From assembly GCA_964036195.1 (NCBI GenBank), contig OZ038455.1, forward strand, positions 6,899,855 to 6,963,854: a stretch of 64,000 nt of DNA, read 5' to 3'. The notes beneath the pieces were generated by a model. That model was not told where the DNA came from. It saw only the letters and a program-made list of their open reading frames with translations, and made no database searches. A program made the position numbers and the translations under genes. Below, one piece after another: positions 33,445 through 43,524 of the stretch. Positions within the stretch are counted from its first letter, which is position 1, and every line of letters begins with the position of its first letter. This DNA is from Sphaerolaimus hirsutus. Its lineage: Eukaryota; Nematoda; Chromadorea; Monhysterida; Sphaerolaimidae.

Positions 33445-36400
33445 GTGCGACGCGCAGCGGCACAACGGTGTGCAGTGGGCCGGGCGACCACGGCGCGTGT
33501 CCACACTTGGGTGGATGCCATGACGCACGCGGTGCGCAGCAGAGGGCTGCCTACCGACGAGGAAATGGCAGCACAAGTGGCAGCCGAGGCTGCTGCCGAG
33601 AGAGTGGCGGCGGCGGCACAGGCTGCCCACATTGGTCAATCTCCCGCAGAGTTGCGGATTTTTGTTGACCAGTGTCTGGACCCGACAGACCAAACCGTTA
33701 CCCGATCGGACTTGGTCAATTTAGTGTGCAATTTGTTGGCCCAGCGCCAAGGGGACTGGCCAATGTGCACCTACCCCACCAAATTGAATGACGGGGCTCT
33801 CCGCCGCAAAGCACTTGCCCTCATAAACGCATATGAAAAGTCAAGCAGGGGGGCACCTTTTTTTGTGCTAGTCGACTCTGCAGACGAGGATGATTACAGG
33901 CCGGAGCGGCCTGCCTCGCCAACTTTTCGGAGCCTGGTTGCCTCTCAGGCCGTTGGCCTGGGGGGGAGTGGGGCTCGCGCGCAAGTCAACATGAGCCTCT
34001 CGCGGCACAGCAGTGGGGGCTCGATCGCCACAAACGCGACAAACTACGATCAGTTCACTGCAGCAATCCACGCGCGCGTCGCGGAGCAGGACGCGATAAT
34101 TAAGAAACTACAACAGCAGCTCGTTCAGCAGCAACTGGGGCCCTCGAAGGGCGCCCCGACAGCGGCGTCCCCTGCTGCGGCAAGCAACCCGTGGTCGTGG
34201 ACCAGGGAAGAACGCATCGCCGCCGCCATCGAGGCGGGCCCCTCGCTGATACAGCAAATTGCGGCGTATGTTGATAGGTTCGTCACATCATCGTCTGATG
34301 GGTTGCAAAAGTTGACACCGGCGCTGGCGCTGATTTCCTCGCGCGATCGCATGGGTGTCGGCCAAGTCGCGGCCGCCGCCAGCAAGCAACTGAACTTCGA
34401 CGGCACCCCCACGTGTTCCGCGGGGCCTTTCAAGTTTTGGCTGCACACCACGTGCCTCCAGGCGCTGGGGGTCCCCAACACGCACCAGCAAATGTTCTGG
34501 AACTGCGTGTTTGCGCAATGTCTGAAGGGCGACGCCCACCGGCGCTACATCGCCACGCGCATCGATAAGCGGCACAACATTTTGTACATCCTCGACAAAC
34601 TTGCCGACCTCTACCGCCTTGATCAGCGCATCACATCCGTGACGGACTGGTATCACACCAAGGCCAAGCCCGGCGAGCCGATCGCTGAGCTGTACGCCCA
34701 GTTGTCCGCCAACTTCCACCACATCAGCGACACGATGGCCGACGCCGAGCGCGAGAAAATGATCGGCGATAAGTTGTTCTCCGAAATTGTTTCGCTCGTC
34801 CCGTCGGCGTGCTGGTACATCTGGCATGAAAAGTGGAAACAGGGCGAGGTGTCGCTCGACATGGCGATTTTGAAAATGGACAACGCGCGGCAAGAGTTGA
34901 AGGGCGGGAATCGTTTCGCGCGCTCGGACAACTTCCGCTCGGACAATTTTCGCTCAGACAATTCGGGGGGTCGTTTCCGCCAAAGTGGCCGCCAGAACCG
35001 CGGCAATTGGCAGGTCGAGTCCAAGGCACAGAGCACCTGTGAGGCGCCCCAGGGTGCCAACAGCACCACGCCCAGCGACATGCGCGCACCAAGGGGCGGT
35101 GCCAACTCGACCACATGGTGCACATATTTTCTGCACCCCCGACCGCTTCAGCACGCAGCCTCGGATTGTTTCTTAAACCCGTCATCACCGGCGTACAAAC
35201 CGGAGGTGGCGGAACGTGTTCGAAACGCTCTCGCGCGCAAGGGTGTAAGCGAGGCTGATGCACGCCAAGCCATGATGCGCATGTGCCAGGAGCAGGGCAT
35301 CCCCACGCAGCGCGCCGATTCTCGCCAGCAGGGCGGCCGCCCCAGTCGGGGCCGGCCAGCGCGCTCTACGCAAAAAAACCAGTCGGTCCAGAGCACGCAG
35401 CAGCACAGGGCGGAGCAACCTTTCAGCGGAGAGGACATGGACATGTGGTGTCCGCTCGCGTCCCGGGTCGATGGTGAGGCACCAAAATGCGCCAGCGCAA
35501 CGGTGGCGCTCGACCCAATTGCGTGGATTTTCTTTATGGGACAGCCCATGCGTGGACAAATTGACACGGGCTGTAACATCGGGTTGTTCATCGAGGACTC
35601 GTTGCTCGAGCAAGTGTGGGCCAAAGCAGGGGCCGACCCCCAGGCGGAAAGGGAGAAGTTCAGGCCCTACAACCAGGTGTGTGTGCGCACATCTGGGCGT
35701 GAGATTGATAGCAATTATTTGCGCATCTACGACATGGAAGTGCAGCATCAGGCACCCGATGGTCAGTGGACTTCGGCAACCATCCCCGCAGTGGTAAAAC
35801 TGATGCAGTTCCTCCCTTCATCTGGCCAGCTTTTGATTGGGCGTGCCGCTATTTGGGGCCCATTGAAAATTTTGCATGCAGCAAAGTGTGAACTGGACCG
35901 TTTGGAGGAACACTTCCAGTGTAACAAACATGCACTGTCTACCACGCGCAGCAGCGGCCCAGCAGTGCGCCGAGCCACAGATATCTGCGTGGTGCATAAA
36001 GTGGTAGTGCCAGCAGGGATGCATGTGCACATCGTAGTCGAGACTGAGAAGGGTTGTATTTCACCAGCCCACAATGAGATTGGGCAGCAAATGGCAAATG
36101 CCCCCAACCCCATCACCCATAATGAGCCTGGCCAGCAGCGTGACTGGCCAGAAGGGCTGCAACACATCAGCAAGGCGGCCCATGCCCAGTGCGGCCACAG
36201 CATCGCTAGTAACGTGTTGACAGGCAATCTCAGCCTGGACAGTGACATGGGCGACAAGTTGCCCAGCATTGGCGTATGCAGCCGCAGCAGCAAAGCGGCC
36301 AGCGACCAGCGTGTCATGCAGCAGGAGCTGCACCAGCATAACATGCCAATGGCGGGCATGCTGACTAGGCTGACAAAGGACACAACTCTGCCAAGCCAGG

Positions 36401-36660
36401 ATAACTGCATGGCAATCAAGCCAGATGCAATCATGCCCCCCACGCCACTGGTTCCAATTTGCACATCGCACGGCTTGAAATCCTGTGACTCACATGGCCT
36501 GAGCCCGATGAAAGCCGAGGAGCTTGTGGCTGAGCGCATTCACATTGAGCAGTGTGCAACGACAGCGCCAAGCGGATCGCGCCAACCATGGAGGAATCGC
36601 AAGAAAAAGCGCAAGAAAAAGCGCAAGAAAACCAGTGGGAAAACACAACCCAAGAAGTGA
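33445..36660 (+). CDS. Retrotransposon Gag-protease polyprotein, 1071 aa
   Basis: Residues 1-90 are Ala/Arg-rich; about 210-240 form a Gln-rich coiled coil (KLQQQLVQQQ). A capsid-like helical domain spans about 300-480 (FKFWLHTTCLQALGVP, WNCVFAQCLKGDAHRRY). Next come repeated RSDNF units and RG-rich RNA-binding sequence, then a CX4HX5HX4C zinc motif (WCTYFLHPRPLQHAASDC, about 553-570). A retropepsin-like aspartic protease follows with DTG at 707-709 in GQIDTGCNIGLF. The C-terminal 250 residues are unassigned and end in a Lys/Arg tail. The ORF stops without reverse transcriptase. The true start could be a later Met, for example near 33520. GC-rich codons differ from nearby DNA. Confidence 0.8.
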   Translation: MRRAAAQRCAVGRATTARVHTWVDAMTHAVRSRGLPTDEEMAAQVAAEAAAERVAAAAQAAHIGQSPAELRIFVDQCLDPTDQTVTRSDLVNLVCNLLAQRQGDWPMCTYPTKLNDGALRRKALALINAYEKSSRGAPFFVLVDSADEDDYRPERPASPTFRSLVASQAVGLGGSGARAQVNMSLSRHSSGGSIATNATNYDQFTAAIHARVAEQDAIIKKLQQQLVQQQLGPSKGAPTAASPAAASNPWSWTREERIAAAIEAGPSLIQQIAAYVDRFVTSSSDGLQKLTPALALISSRDRMGVGQVAAAASKQLNFDGTPTCSAGPFKFWLHTTCLQALGVPNTHQQMFWNCVFAQCLKGDAHRRYIATRIDKRHNILYILDKLADLYRLDQRITSVTDWYHTKAKPGEPIAELYAQLSANFHHISDTMADAEREKMIGDKLFSEIVSLVPSACWYIWHEKWKQGEVSLDMAILKMDNARQELKGGNRFARSDNFRSDNFRSDNSGGRFRQSGRQNRGNWQVESKAQSTCEAPQGANSTTPSDMRAPRGGANSTTWCTYFLHPRPLQHAASDCFLNPSSPAYKPEVAERVRNALARKGVSEADARQAMMRMCQEQGIPTQRADSRQQGGRPSRGRPARSTQKNQSVQSTQQHRAEQPFSGEDMDMWCPLASRVDGEAPKCASATVALDPIAWIFFMGQPMRGQIDTGCNIGLFIEDSLLEQVWAKAGADPQAEREKFRPYNQVCVRTSGREIDSNYLRIYDMEVQHQAPDGQWTSATIPAVVKLMQFLPSSGQLLIGRAAIWGPLKILHAAKCELDRLEEHFQCNKHALSTTRSSGPAVRRATDICVVHKVVVPAGMHVHIVVETEKGCISPAHNEIGQQMANAPNPITHNEPGQQRDWPEGLQHISKAAHAQCGHSIASNVLTGNLSLDSDMGDKLPSIGVCSRSSKAASDQRVMQQELHQHNMPMAGMLTRLTKDTTLPSQDNCMAIKPDAIMPPTPLVPICTSHGLKSCDSHGLSPMKAEELVAERIHIEQCATTAPSGSRQPWRNRKKKRKKKRKKTSGKTQPKK

Positions 36661-36765
36661 TTGTGAAATTTTTGTTGTAATATTTAGGGTCTTTTTATGC
36701 AGAAATGTTTTAACCCTTCATTTTTCTTTTTGTCAGTTCCCCTGTAGGGTGAACTTGAGGGGGGC

Positions 36766-37067
36766 TGTTGCGGGTGTACCGCAGTGCATTTCCGTGTGAT
36801 TTCGCAATGTGGGGGCACTTGCCCCATTTGAATTTTGGCACCGTTTTGCATGCACTGGTTGACTGCGTCTCACCAGTGCAACCTCACTTAACACAGGGTT
36901 ATTTAAGTAGGCCTTTTGTTCTGTTCTACCACTCACATCTATTTATGTGCTGAGTCAAATGTCTTAACTACCTTCTGTGCTCTATTCACCTAATAAATTA
37001 TTTGTCAAAGAGTTTTGACATTTCATCTATCAAAAAACTAATAAAGTGCAAGAGGCACTTTACAACA
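36766..37067 (+). repeat. 3' LTR of the gag-protease element
   Basis: Same 302 bp as the 5' LTR apart from one base seen; AATAAA at 37040-37045. Preceded by the AGGGGGGC purine tract. Confidence 0.9.
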
Positions 37068-37145
37068 GTAATAATAAGAAATTATCGTATATTTATCAAG
37101 TGTAGATCTTAAATTCAAATTTCGACGGTTACGTTCACTTTTCTA

Positions 37146-38170
37146 ATTGAAAAATTTGTTGATGGTCATTCCTACGCATGGAATACGAGTGTCAATAACA
37201 ATAAAATTGGGTTAGAATGGCACTTGTATAAAAATTCGTTAGACCATTGACTCGCATAATTTCTGCCGAGTTTACACAAATGAGCGTATAACTGTAGGTG
37301 CAATGCAAATTAGTAGTAATAAATACATCATGTACATTGCGTACATGATGTACATCATTCCGGAAGGGGGGGTATTTCGAGGGAGGGGTTATTACCGTAT
37401 TACCTCGAATTATCCCCCCCTTGAATTGACCCCCCCCCCCTCGAATAAACCCCCCCTCAAAATGGGCTGGGGAAATAATAAACCCCCCCCCCCTCGAAAT
37501 ACCCCCCCCTTCGGAATGATGTACGTCACGTACATAATAAATACGTCATGTATGCAATGTACATGATGTATATTACTGTTAATTTACATTGCAGCTACAC
37601 ATAGACTAGTTTGTGTAGCTATCTACGTTTTTATGTCCAAATATATCCTGTTTGGACACATTTTTACCTGTTTTGGGTATGAAAATGCCTACTATTTACT
37701 ACGGTCCTTACGAAAATTTCTGAGGAAATAATAAAACCCCCCCTCGAATAAACCCCCCCTCAAATTTTGCTGGCGAAATAATAAACCCCCATGGGGGTAT
37801 TTCGAGGTAATACGGTATTTCCCAAGCCCATTTTGAGGGGGGGGGGGTAATTCGAGGGGGGGGGGGGGTTAATTCAAGGGGGGGGGGGGGTTAATTCCAG
37901 GTAATACAGCATTTACTTTTACTCAAAAAATATGTACACTACCATGCAAAAATATGGTTCTTTACTCCGAAAAAGTACATGCACTGGCTGTACTCACTTT
38001 TACATATACTTGAAAGTATTTGAGTACAGAAAATGTATATTTTGAGAACAGATCAGCAACTTTCACTGTTTTGATAGATTGATAACTAGAGCATTTTGGG
38101 TGGAGTAACAACCCAACCCCAATACTAGACCCTCTAAAGACCCGGGGCCAGATTTAATTCTCCCTACATA
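37146..38170. mobile_element. Cluster of C-run family elements
   Basis: 37395-37815 starts CCGTATTACCTCGAATTATC and ends GGTATTTCGAGGTAATACGG with TA flanks. Around and inside it are other C-run and G-run units and a palindromic ATGATGTACATCATTCCGG / CCTTCGGAATGATGTACGTC pair, so it is nested. No gene. Confidence 0.55.
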
Positions 38171-38640
38171 CCGTATTACCTCCAATATAAGGCATCCCTC
38201 TAATATAAGGTACCCTCTAATATAAGGTATAACTTTTGGCTATTTTGAACGCGACGAAATAAATATAAGGTACCCTCTAATATAAGGCATACCGCTAATA
38301 TACGGCACAGATGGCTGCGTGCCAAAACGCGCAAAATCATAAAAACGGTCGCCAAACATGGCGGAAAATGATGAAAATGGTGCCGAAAACCACTGCGATA
38401 TTTAACTCTTCGTCGACTTCTGCCATTTTGAAGTGATACTGTACCACCTATTTCGTACATTCCAATTTGAAAAAATGAATTGTATCGTTGTTCACTGTTG
38501 GTAAAAGTTCTTTAAAATCTGGTGAAAATAATTGAAGGGACCCTCTAATATAAGGTACCCTCTAATATAAGGCATAACTTTTAGCTCGAAAAATCTGACG
38601 AAAACAATATAAGGTATACCTTATATTAGAGGTAATACGG
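38171..38640. mobile_element. TA-target element, TAATATAAGGTACCCTC word
   Basis: Starts CCGTATTACCTCCAATATAA and ends TATATTAGAGGTAATACGG, TA on both sides. Same cap as the C-run families but the word is CTCTAATATAAGGTA, repeated six or more times. The interior has no gene. Confidence 0.75.
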
Positions 38641-38649
38641 TATTTGTAG

Positions 38650-39215
38650 GGTAGGGCGTACGCCCGATAGATTTTTTAAAGTTCAGCCGCATCAACGCAC
38701 ATGCACCGAGAGCAAGGCGGTTTGTAAAATACACGAAACTATCCCTTAAGGTCGCCGATAGTGCAATATGACGTATATCGCTTCGATTTTAGCCCGGAAA
38801 TCACGATTTCGTCATTTCTTGGCCGTCTGCCAATCCGTTTTTTTTATTTTGTCAGGAGGTTACTCGCATAAGTCGCGCTTTTGTACGCTCGTGCATGCAT
38901 TTCTTTCTTGTCGCTGCCCTCATGGTTTCGGTTGAAGGGAATGAACACTAAAAAAGTGACCACCTGACTACAGAAAAGAGCGACTTATCATGTAACCTGC
39001 CCGACAAAATAAAATAAAAAACGAATTGGCCGATGGCCAAGAAATGATGAAATCATGATTTCCGTGCCAAAATCGAAGTGATATACGTCATATTGCAATA
39101 TTGGCGACCTTAAGGGATGGTTTCATATATTTTACAAACCGCCTTGCTCTCGGTGCATGTGCGTCGATGCGGCTGAACTTTAAAAAATCTGTTGGGCGTC
39201 TGCCCTACCCTACAA
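38650..39215. repeat. Palindrome of about 570 bp
   Basis: GTAGGGTAGGGCGTACGCCC at the left is answered by GGGCGTCTGCCCTACCCTAC at the right. Arms of about 260 bp include ACCGAGAGCAAGGCGGTTTG and its inverse. Flanking CAGATTTAATTCTCCCTACA recurs imperfectly. Non-coding. Confidence 0.7.
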
Positions 39216-39261
39216 ATCTGTAGGGAAAATAAAATCTGGCCCGCTGGTGTTCATATACATA

Positions 39262-40286
39262 GACTAGCAGGATTCTCTCCGACCTTCGGTCGGGTTTATC
39301 ATGTTTTACTATACTTTAACAAATAATGGACACTTGTTACCACATCAATTATGAATCCCTTTGAAAATAAAGCCAGCGGGGTCCACCATCTAATTATTTG
39401 CCAGTTTTTCCCATTGCTTTCTATTTCAGCCTATGGTAATGTCATGTCAAAACTGGTGCATTATCTACGCCACATAATAAGACCCCATTATTTGAAAAAT
39501 TGTAAGCACAAGGGGTTCTTTTTAAAATTTATGGTAATGTAGTGACACGATGCAGTGCAAATTACCATCAGCAATATCAGAAACCCCTGTAGTCACTGTA
39601 TCAAAAAACCCACATGGATCATGTCATGATTTGTAATTTGGTATTGTTATTGTTTGTATTGTTGGTACATTACATATTGCTTTTCTAAAAACATGGCTAG
39701 CATGCGGGCAAGCTGAAGTATAAGATATCCAACCACGGGCTCTGTATGGGTTAGATGGAAAAGAATTGAGTGCTTTATTGACTTTGGACTTCTATACCTC
39801 CACTTTTGACTTCCATATCTTATAGTTCAGCTTGCTTGCATGCTAGTCATGTTTTTAGAAAAGCAATATGTAATGTACCAACAATACAAACAATAACAAT
39901 ACCAAATGACAAATCATGACTTGATCCATGTGGGTTTTTTGATACAGTGACTACAGGGGTTTCTGATATTGCTGATGGTAATTTGCACTGCATCGTGTCA
40001 CTACATTACCATAAATTTTAAAAAGAACCCCTTGTGCTTACAATATTTCAAATAATTGGGTCTTATTATGTGGCGTAGATAATGCACACGTTTTGACACT
40101 ACATTACCATAGGCCAAAATAGAAAGCAATGGGAAAAACTGGCAAATAATTAGATGGTGGACCCCGCGGGCTTAATTTTCAAAGGGATTCATAATTGATG
40201 TGGTAACAAGTGTCCATTAGTATTTGTTAAAGTATAGTAAAACATGATAAACCCGACCGAAGGCTGGAGAGAATCCTGCTAGTAAC
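39262..40286. mobile_element. Foldback element, palindrome of about 1 kb
   Basis: ACTAGCAGGATTCTCTCCGA at the left and its near-inverse at the right; arms of about 500 bp match closely, centre near 39770. A small hairpin, GACCTTCGGTC, lies near each tip. A 63-codon frame in one arm is not evidence of a gene. Confidence 0.75.
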
Positions 40287-41470
40287 ATTATGTAAGCACT
40301 ATTCCATGCCCAACTTCACTTCAAGTCATGAACATTTGATGAGAGGCAATATATATATATATATGTAACAAGTTGATATAACAATTTATTATTTGGTAGA
40401 AAACAATACTTATTATGCTTATCGGATCACTGATGGCTCCACAGTAATTCTACTGCTATTTACATAGCATTATAAAGTACTGCCACTTGTCTGAAGTTTG
40501 AAAAATGGGGTCATTGAAAAAACAACATTTTTTCCACCCCTATGCCCATCTACACAAACATCAGCACCCCCAATTTATAGGCAAGTGACAGCAGCAGTAG
40601 TCTTGTGGATTTGGACCCCCACAGAGGTTCGTATAGATAGTAAATTGCTCCTCCAGAGCATAAATACTAAGAATGTTTTTTGGGGTTACAGGGTTTCAAT
40701 AGATCGGCTTTTCAAAGTTTAGAAGGTGAGTGAAATTGAATTGGATATAGGGGCAAAATTTCTCAAAAATACCTCCAAAAATTTCTCAAAGATTTTTGTT
40801 TTGGGTGGGGGGGGTCCAGGGGATGGTACCAAAAAATCATCTCTGGTTTCTTAAAAATAAAAAAACATTCTTAAAAATAAAAAATAAAAAAACGCAAGCA
40901 TCAAACTGTTTAAAAAAAAACCTTGTTTAAAAAAACGCAAGCATCAAACCAATTTTTGAATAAAAAATGTTGTTTAAAAAAACGCAAGCATCAAACCATT
41001 TTTAAACTGGGGTCGTTGAAAAAAAAACAATGTTTGTTCCATCTCTACTGCTGGATAGATGGATAGAGTTGGGCACTTTTTTGGGGTGGGGAAGTGAACC
41101 CACAGGGAGAGTTCAGAGAGTTCAAAGGGTTCAATAGCTGGAGAGTTCAAAGGGGGAAATAACCCCACCCCCTTTACTAGACTGCTCGACAACAGAACAA
41201 AAATTCCATCAACTTTCTACTTGAATGTCACATGACTGCATACACAGTTCACATGAATATTTATGTCTGTGATTATCGAGTCGAGACTAATAAAGATTTC
41301 TATTGGCCAATAAGAAACAGTTTTAATACTCACATAATGTTCAATTGGCATAATGTTCAATTGACTACATTTTCACAATGTTCAATCTTCAGCACCTGTA
41401 TTGATGATCACACTCACATTCTTCCCCACAATGTGCCGCGCGCCCGATTCCTCATTGGGTGGTGTGTGTA
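40287..41470. other. Mosaic of element fragments
   Basis: 40285-40550 matches part of the shared hAT-like core (AAGCACTATTCCATGCCCAAC). 40590-40720 matches the GATAGATAGCTG layer at 26270. 40880-41050 iterates AAAAAACGCAAGCATCAAACC. No gene supported. Confidence 0.45.
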
Positions 41471-41612
41471 GACAGAACACGGTAAAACTCCCGGACCCTG
41501 TAAAATGCCCTTACTTTTATTTTTTATTGGATGTTTGACATTTTACGGGGCACTTTAGATGACTTTTCACACTATGCATGACACTTGACATTTTACAGGG
41601 TGTGGGAATGAC
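41471..41612. mobile_element. Introner-family copy outside a recognised gene
   Basis: GTAAAACTCCCGGACCCTG at the left and CAGGGTGTGGGAATGACAG at the right, with GTAAAATGCCC, GACTTTTCACAC and CATGCATGACAC inside. It reads GT..AG on the plus strand, but I see no exon on either side, so it is a dispersed copy or the mark of an unrecognised gene. Confidence 0.6.
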
Positions 41613-41964
41613 AGTCCATAATGGAATTATTTAGTGTCAACTTTCCATTTTTTGTTTCCGCTTTTTGGAGCCAAAATATCTACCCCACCTTTCAGGGGTC
41701 CGAATAGGGGGGGGGGGGTAGGGTTGGGGAATCGAACCGAACCGAACCGAGAACTGAGCACTATTTTGGAACCGAGAACCGAGAACCGGAACCGACCTTG
41801 AGAACCGAACCGGAACTGAGAACCGGCACTTATACCCGGAACCAAAGTAAATACCCAAAAGAACCAAAATTTTCTAGGAATCTTAAAGTTTTTGAACAGC
41901 GTTTTGTCAACACCTACATCTAAGCCTTTTAACAGCAGCTGAACATCTTGGTGCATGTTCAGAA

Positions 41965-42741
41965 TTGCAAAATTCATCTGTTTGCAAAATGATTCCAACC
42001 AATGTACTTATTCCAACACACAACAGAAGTGATAAACATATCACATTTGACATTGAAGAGTGTATCAATTTACTTAAAACAGTGATTTCAGAATCATATG
42101 TAGTATTTGGTGGAAAGGTTTTTCGACAAAAATCAGGCTTGCCAATGGGCTGTGCTTCAGCACCAAGCATTGCTTGCTGTAGCTTAATGAATCGTGAGCT
42201 GGAATGGTTAATAAAGAATAAAAATAGTGGTAAACAGCTATACCGGTGCTTCAGATATATTGATGATCTCCTACTGTGTTTTGATGCAGATTCTAACCTT
42301 TGCCCACAAAAATGCACTGAAGAAATCTATCCTGCTAATTTGCCACTTAACAGGACTGATGAGAATGGGGATATTACTGCTTTTCTTGATTTGTCAATCA
42401 ACTTTAGAAATTTAGAATGGCAGCTCTATGACAAACGACAGGATTTCAATTTCCAATGTATTACAGCTACCAATTTCCATAGTGCACAAGCGATTTCAGT
42501 TAAAAAGGGTGTATTTTTTGGACATTGGTTACGTACATTACGCTTGAGTTCAAATTGGGATTTGTTTTGCACTGGCATAAGACCAATAATAAGAGGACAC
42601 AAAGCTAATGAATATAATGTAAATGTGCTGTATGAAATAGCTCTGAACTGCACACTAAAATATAGAGAATTATTCTGGAAACTAGGTAAGCATATAAATC
42701 ATGAAACAATGGAAGAGATACGCATTTTAATTGTAGGGTAA
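41965..42741 (+). CDS. Reverse transcriptase-like protein, Penelope-like relative, 258 aa
   Basis: Palm motifs of a reverse transcriptase: KSGLPMGCASAPSIACC at about 56-72 and CFRYIDDLLLCF around 95, with the catalytic DD. Downstream, AFLDLSINF and LYDKRQDFNF match a signature of RT-like ORFs common in invertebrate genomes and related to Penelope-like elements. The segment before KSGLPMG is short, so the fingers and first catalytic Asp (expected upstream, perhaps in FDIEE) are reduced. No GIY-YIG or other endonuclease is visible. The ORF is intact. Family placement is inference. Confidence 0.65.
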   Translation: MQNSSVCKMIPTNVLIPTHNRSDKHITFDIEECINLLKTVISESYVVFGGKVFRQKSGLPMGCASAPSIACCSLMNRELEWLIKNKNSGKQLYRCFRYIDDLLLCFDADSNLCPQKCTEEIYPANLPLNRTDENGDITAFLDLSINFRNLEWQLYDKRQDFNFQCITATNFHSAQAISVKKGVFFGHWLRTLRLSSNWDLFCTGIRPIIRGHKANEYNVNVLYEIALNCTLKYRELFWKLGKHINHETMEEIRILIVG

Positions 42742-42991
42742 TTCACATATTAATTACCCTGAGCATCAAGTTAAGATTTTGGCGGTAAATTTGAAAATCG
42801 CGCGGGCACGCACACTGATAAGGGCTTCTCCACTTCACATTATTATGCCAAAAATTGGCGACAAACGCCCATACGACGAGATTTCTTCAAACACCTGCAC
42901 GGAAATGTCATCCACAAACACCACGCCTACCGCCGCCGGTCGAGCCCCTGTAAGTCTGTTTGTTTGTAGGTTAAGTCAGTATGTAGGGTAA
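42742..42991 (+). other. Small open frame after the RT ORF
   Basis: A 70-codon frame at 42779-42991 lies 37 bp past the RT stop, basic at the start (NLKIARARTLIRASP) and Ser/Thr-rich later. It may be coding or chance. Confidence 0.2.
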
Positions 42992-43524
42992 GTAGGTTTA
43001 GGCAAAATTAAGTAGTAGGGTGCTGAGCACTGATGAGACCCTGGCACCCAAACCGGAAAAATCCCCTGTCTGTTCAAAAGGGTCGAAACAGGGTAATATG
43101 TCTGGAGGTGCTTGGGAGTGCACCATGTGATATTTCCAGACATTTTTCACTCTTTTTGACTTGCTTCGCTTCTAGGGTTATGTTAATTTAGCCGTATTTA
43201 ATCTAAATTTCCTTTATTACACATGTAAACATTATTGTTTGTCTTGTATATTGTTTTTCTATTGTTCAGCTGATTATTACCCGTCTTGTATATTGTTTTT
43301 CTATTGTTCAGCTGATTTTTACCCGATACCCGGTTATTTTATCACCTGGAACCAAAATTTTGATCATTTGAGAACCGAACCGGAACCAAGTTTAAGAAGC
43401 GAACCGAGAACCGGAACCGAAAATTTTCAGGAACCGAGAACCGATACCCGAACCGAATTCTTTTGGAACCGAGAACCGGAACCGAAAATTTTGAAATTCC
43501 CAACCCTAGGGGGGGGGGGGGGGG

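Larger units (their letters stand above)
32926..37067 (+). mobile_element. LTR retrotransposon encoding gag-protease only
   Basis: LTRs 32926-33227 and 36766-37067, each 302 bp, start TGTTGCGGG, end TTACAACA and differ at one site I could find (33153 G, 36993 A). GTAA flanks both ends. TGGTGATCG directly after the 5' LTR is a likely primer site; AGGGGGGC before the 3' LTR is the purine tract. Each LTR carries AATAAA near its end. One long ORF fills the interior and no reverse transcriptase or integrase is present, so it must rely on enzymes made elsewhere. GC-rich relative to its surroundings. Confidence 0.9.
32552..37145. repeat. Repeat copy split by the plus-strand LTR element
   Basis: 32552-32925 plus 37068-37145 is continuous, in inverse orientation, with 51475-51935. 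The copy at 51475-51935 lacks the insertion, so it shows the empty site TTCGTAATAATAAG. Function unknown; both copies carry the same short frame with GVQCTGSFFPCSIART, which may be a relic of coding sequence. Confidence 0.7.
41720..43508. mobile_element. hAT-like element, GAACCGA word, carrying a reverse transcriptase ORF
   Basis: Starts TAGGGTTGGGGAATCG and ends AAATTCCCAACCCTA, with GAACCGAGAACCGGAACC arrays inside both caps. It sits in a G-run, so the expected 8-bp duplication (eight Gs each side) cannot be told from the run. It holds the RT ORF at 41965-42741. Deletion derivatives follow at 43525-45897. Confidence 0.75.

Noticed and set aside
33346-36539. Many antisense and alternate-frame ORFs over the gag-protease gene
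   Set aside because: Shadows of a GC-rich coding region; none shows a domain.
39351-39542. 63-codon frame
   Set aside because: Lies in one arm of a 1-kb palindrome and is interrupted in the other arm.
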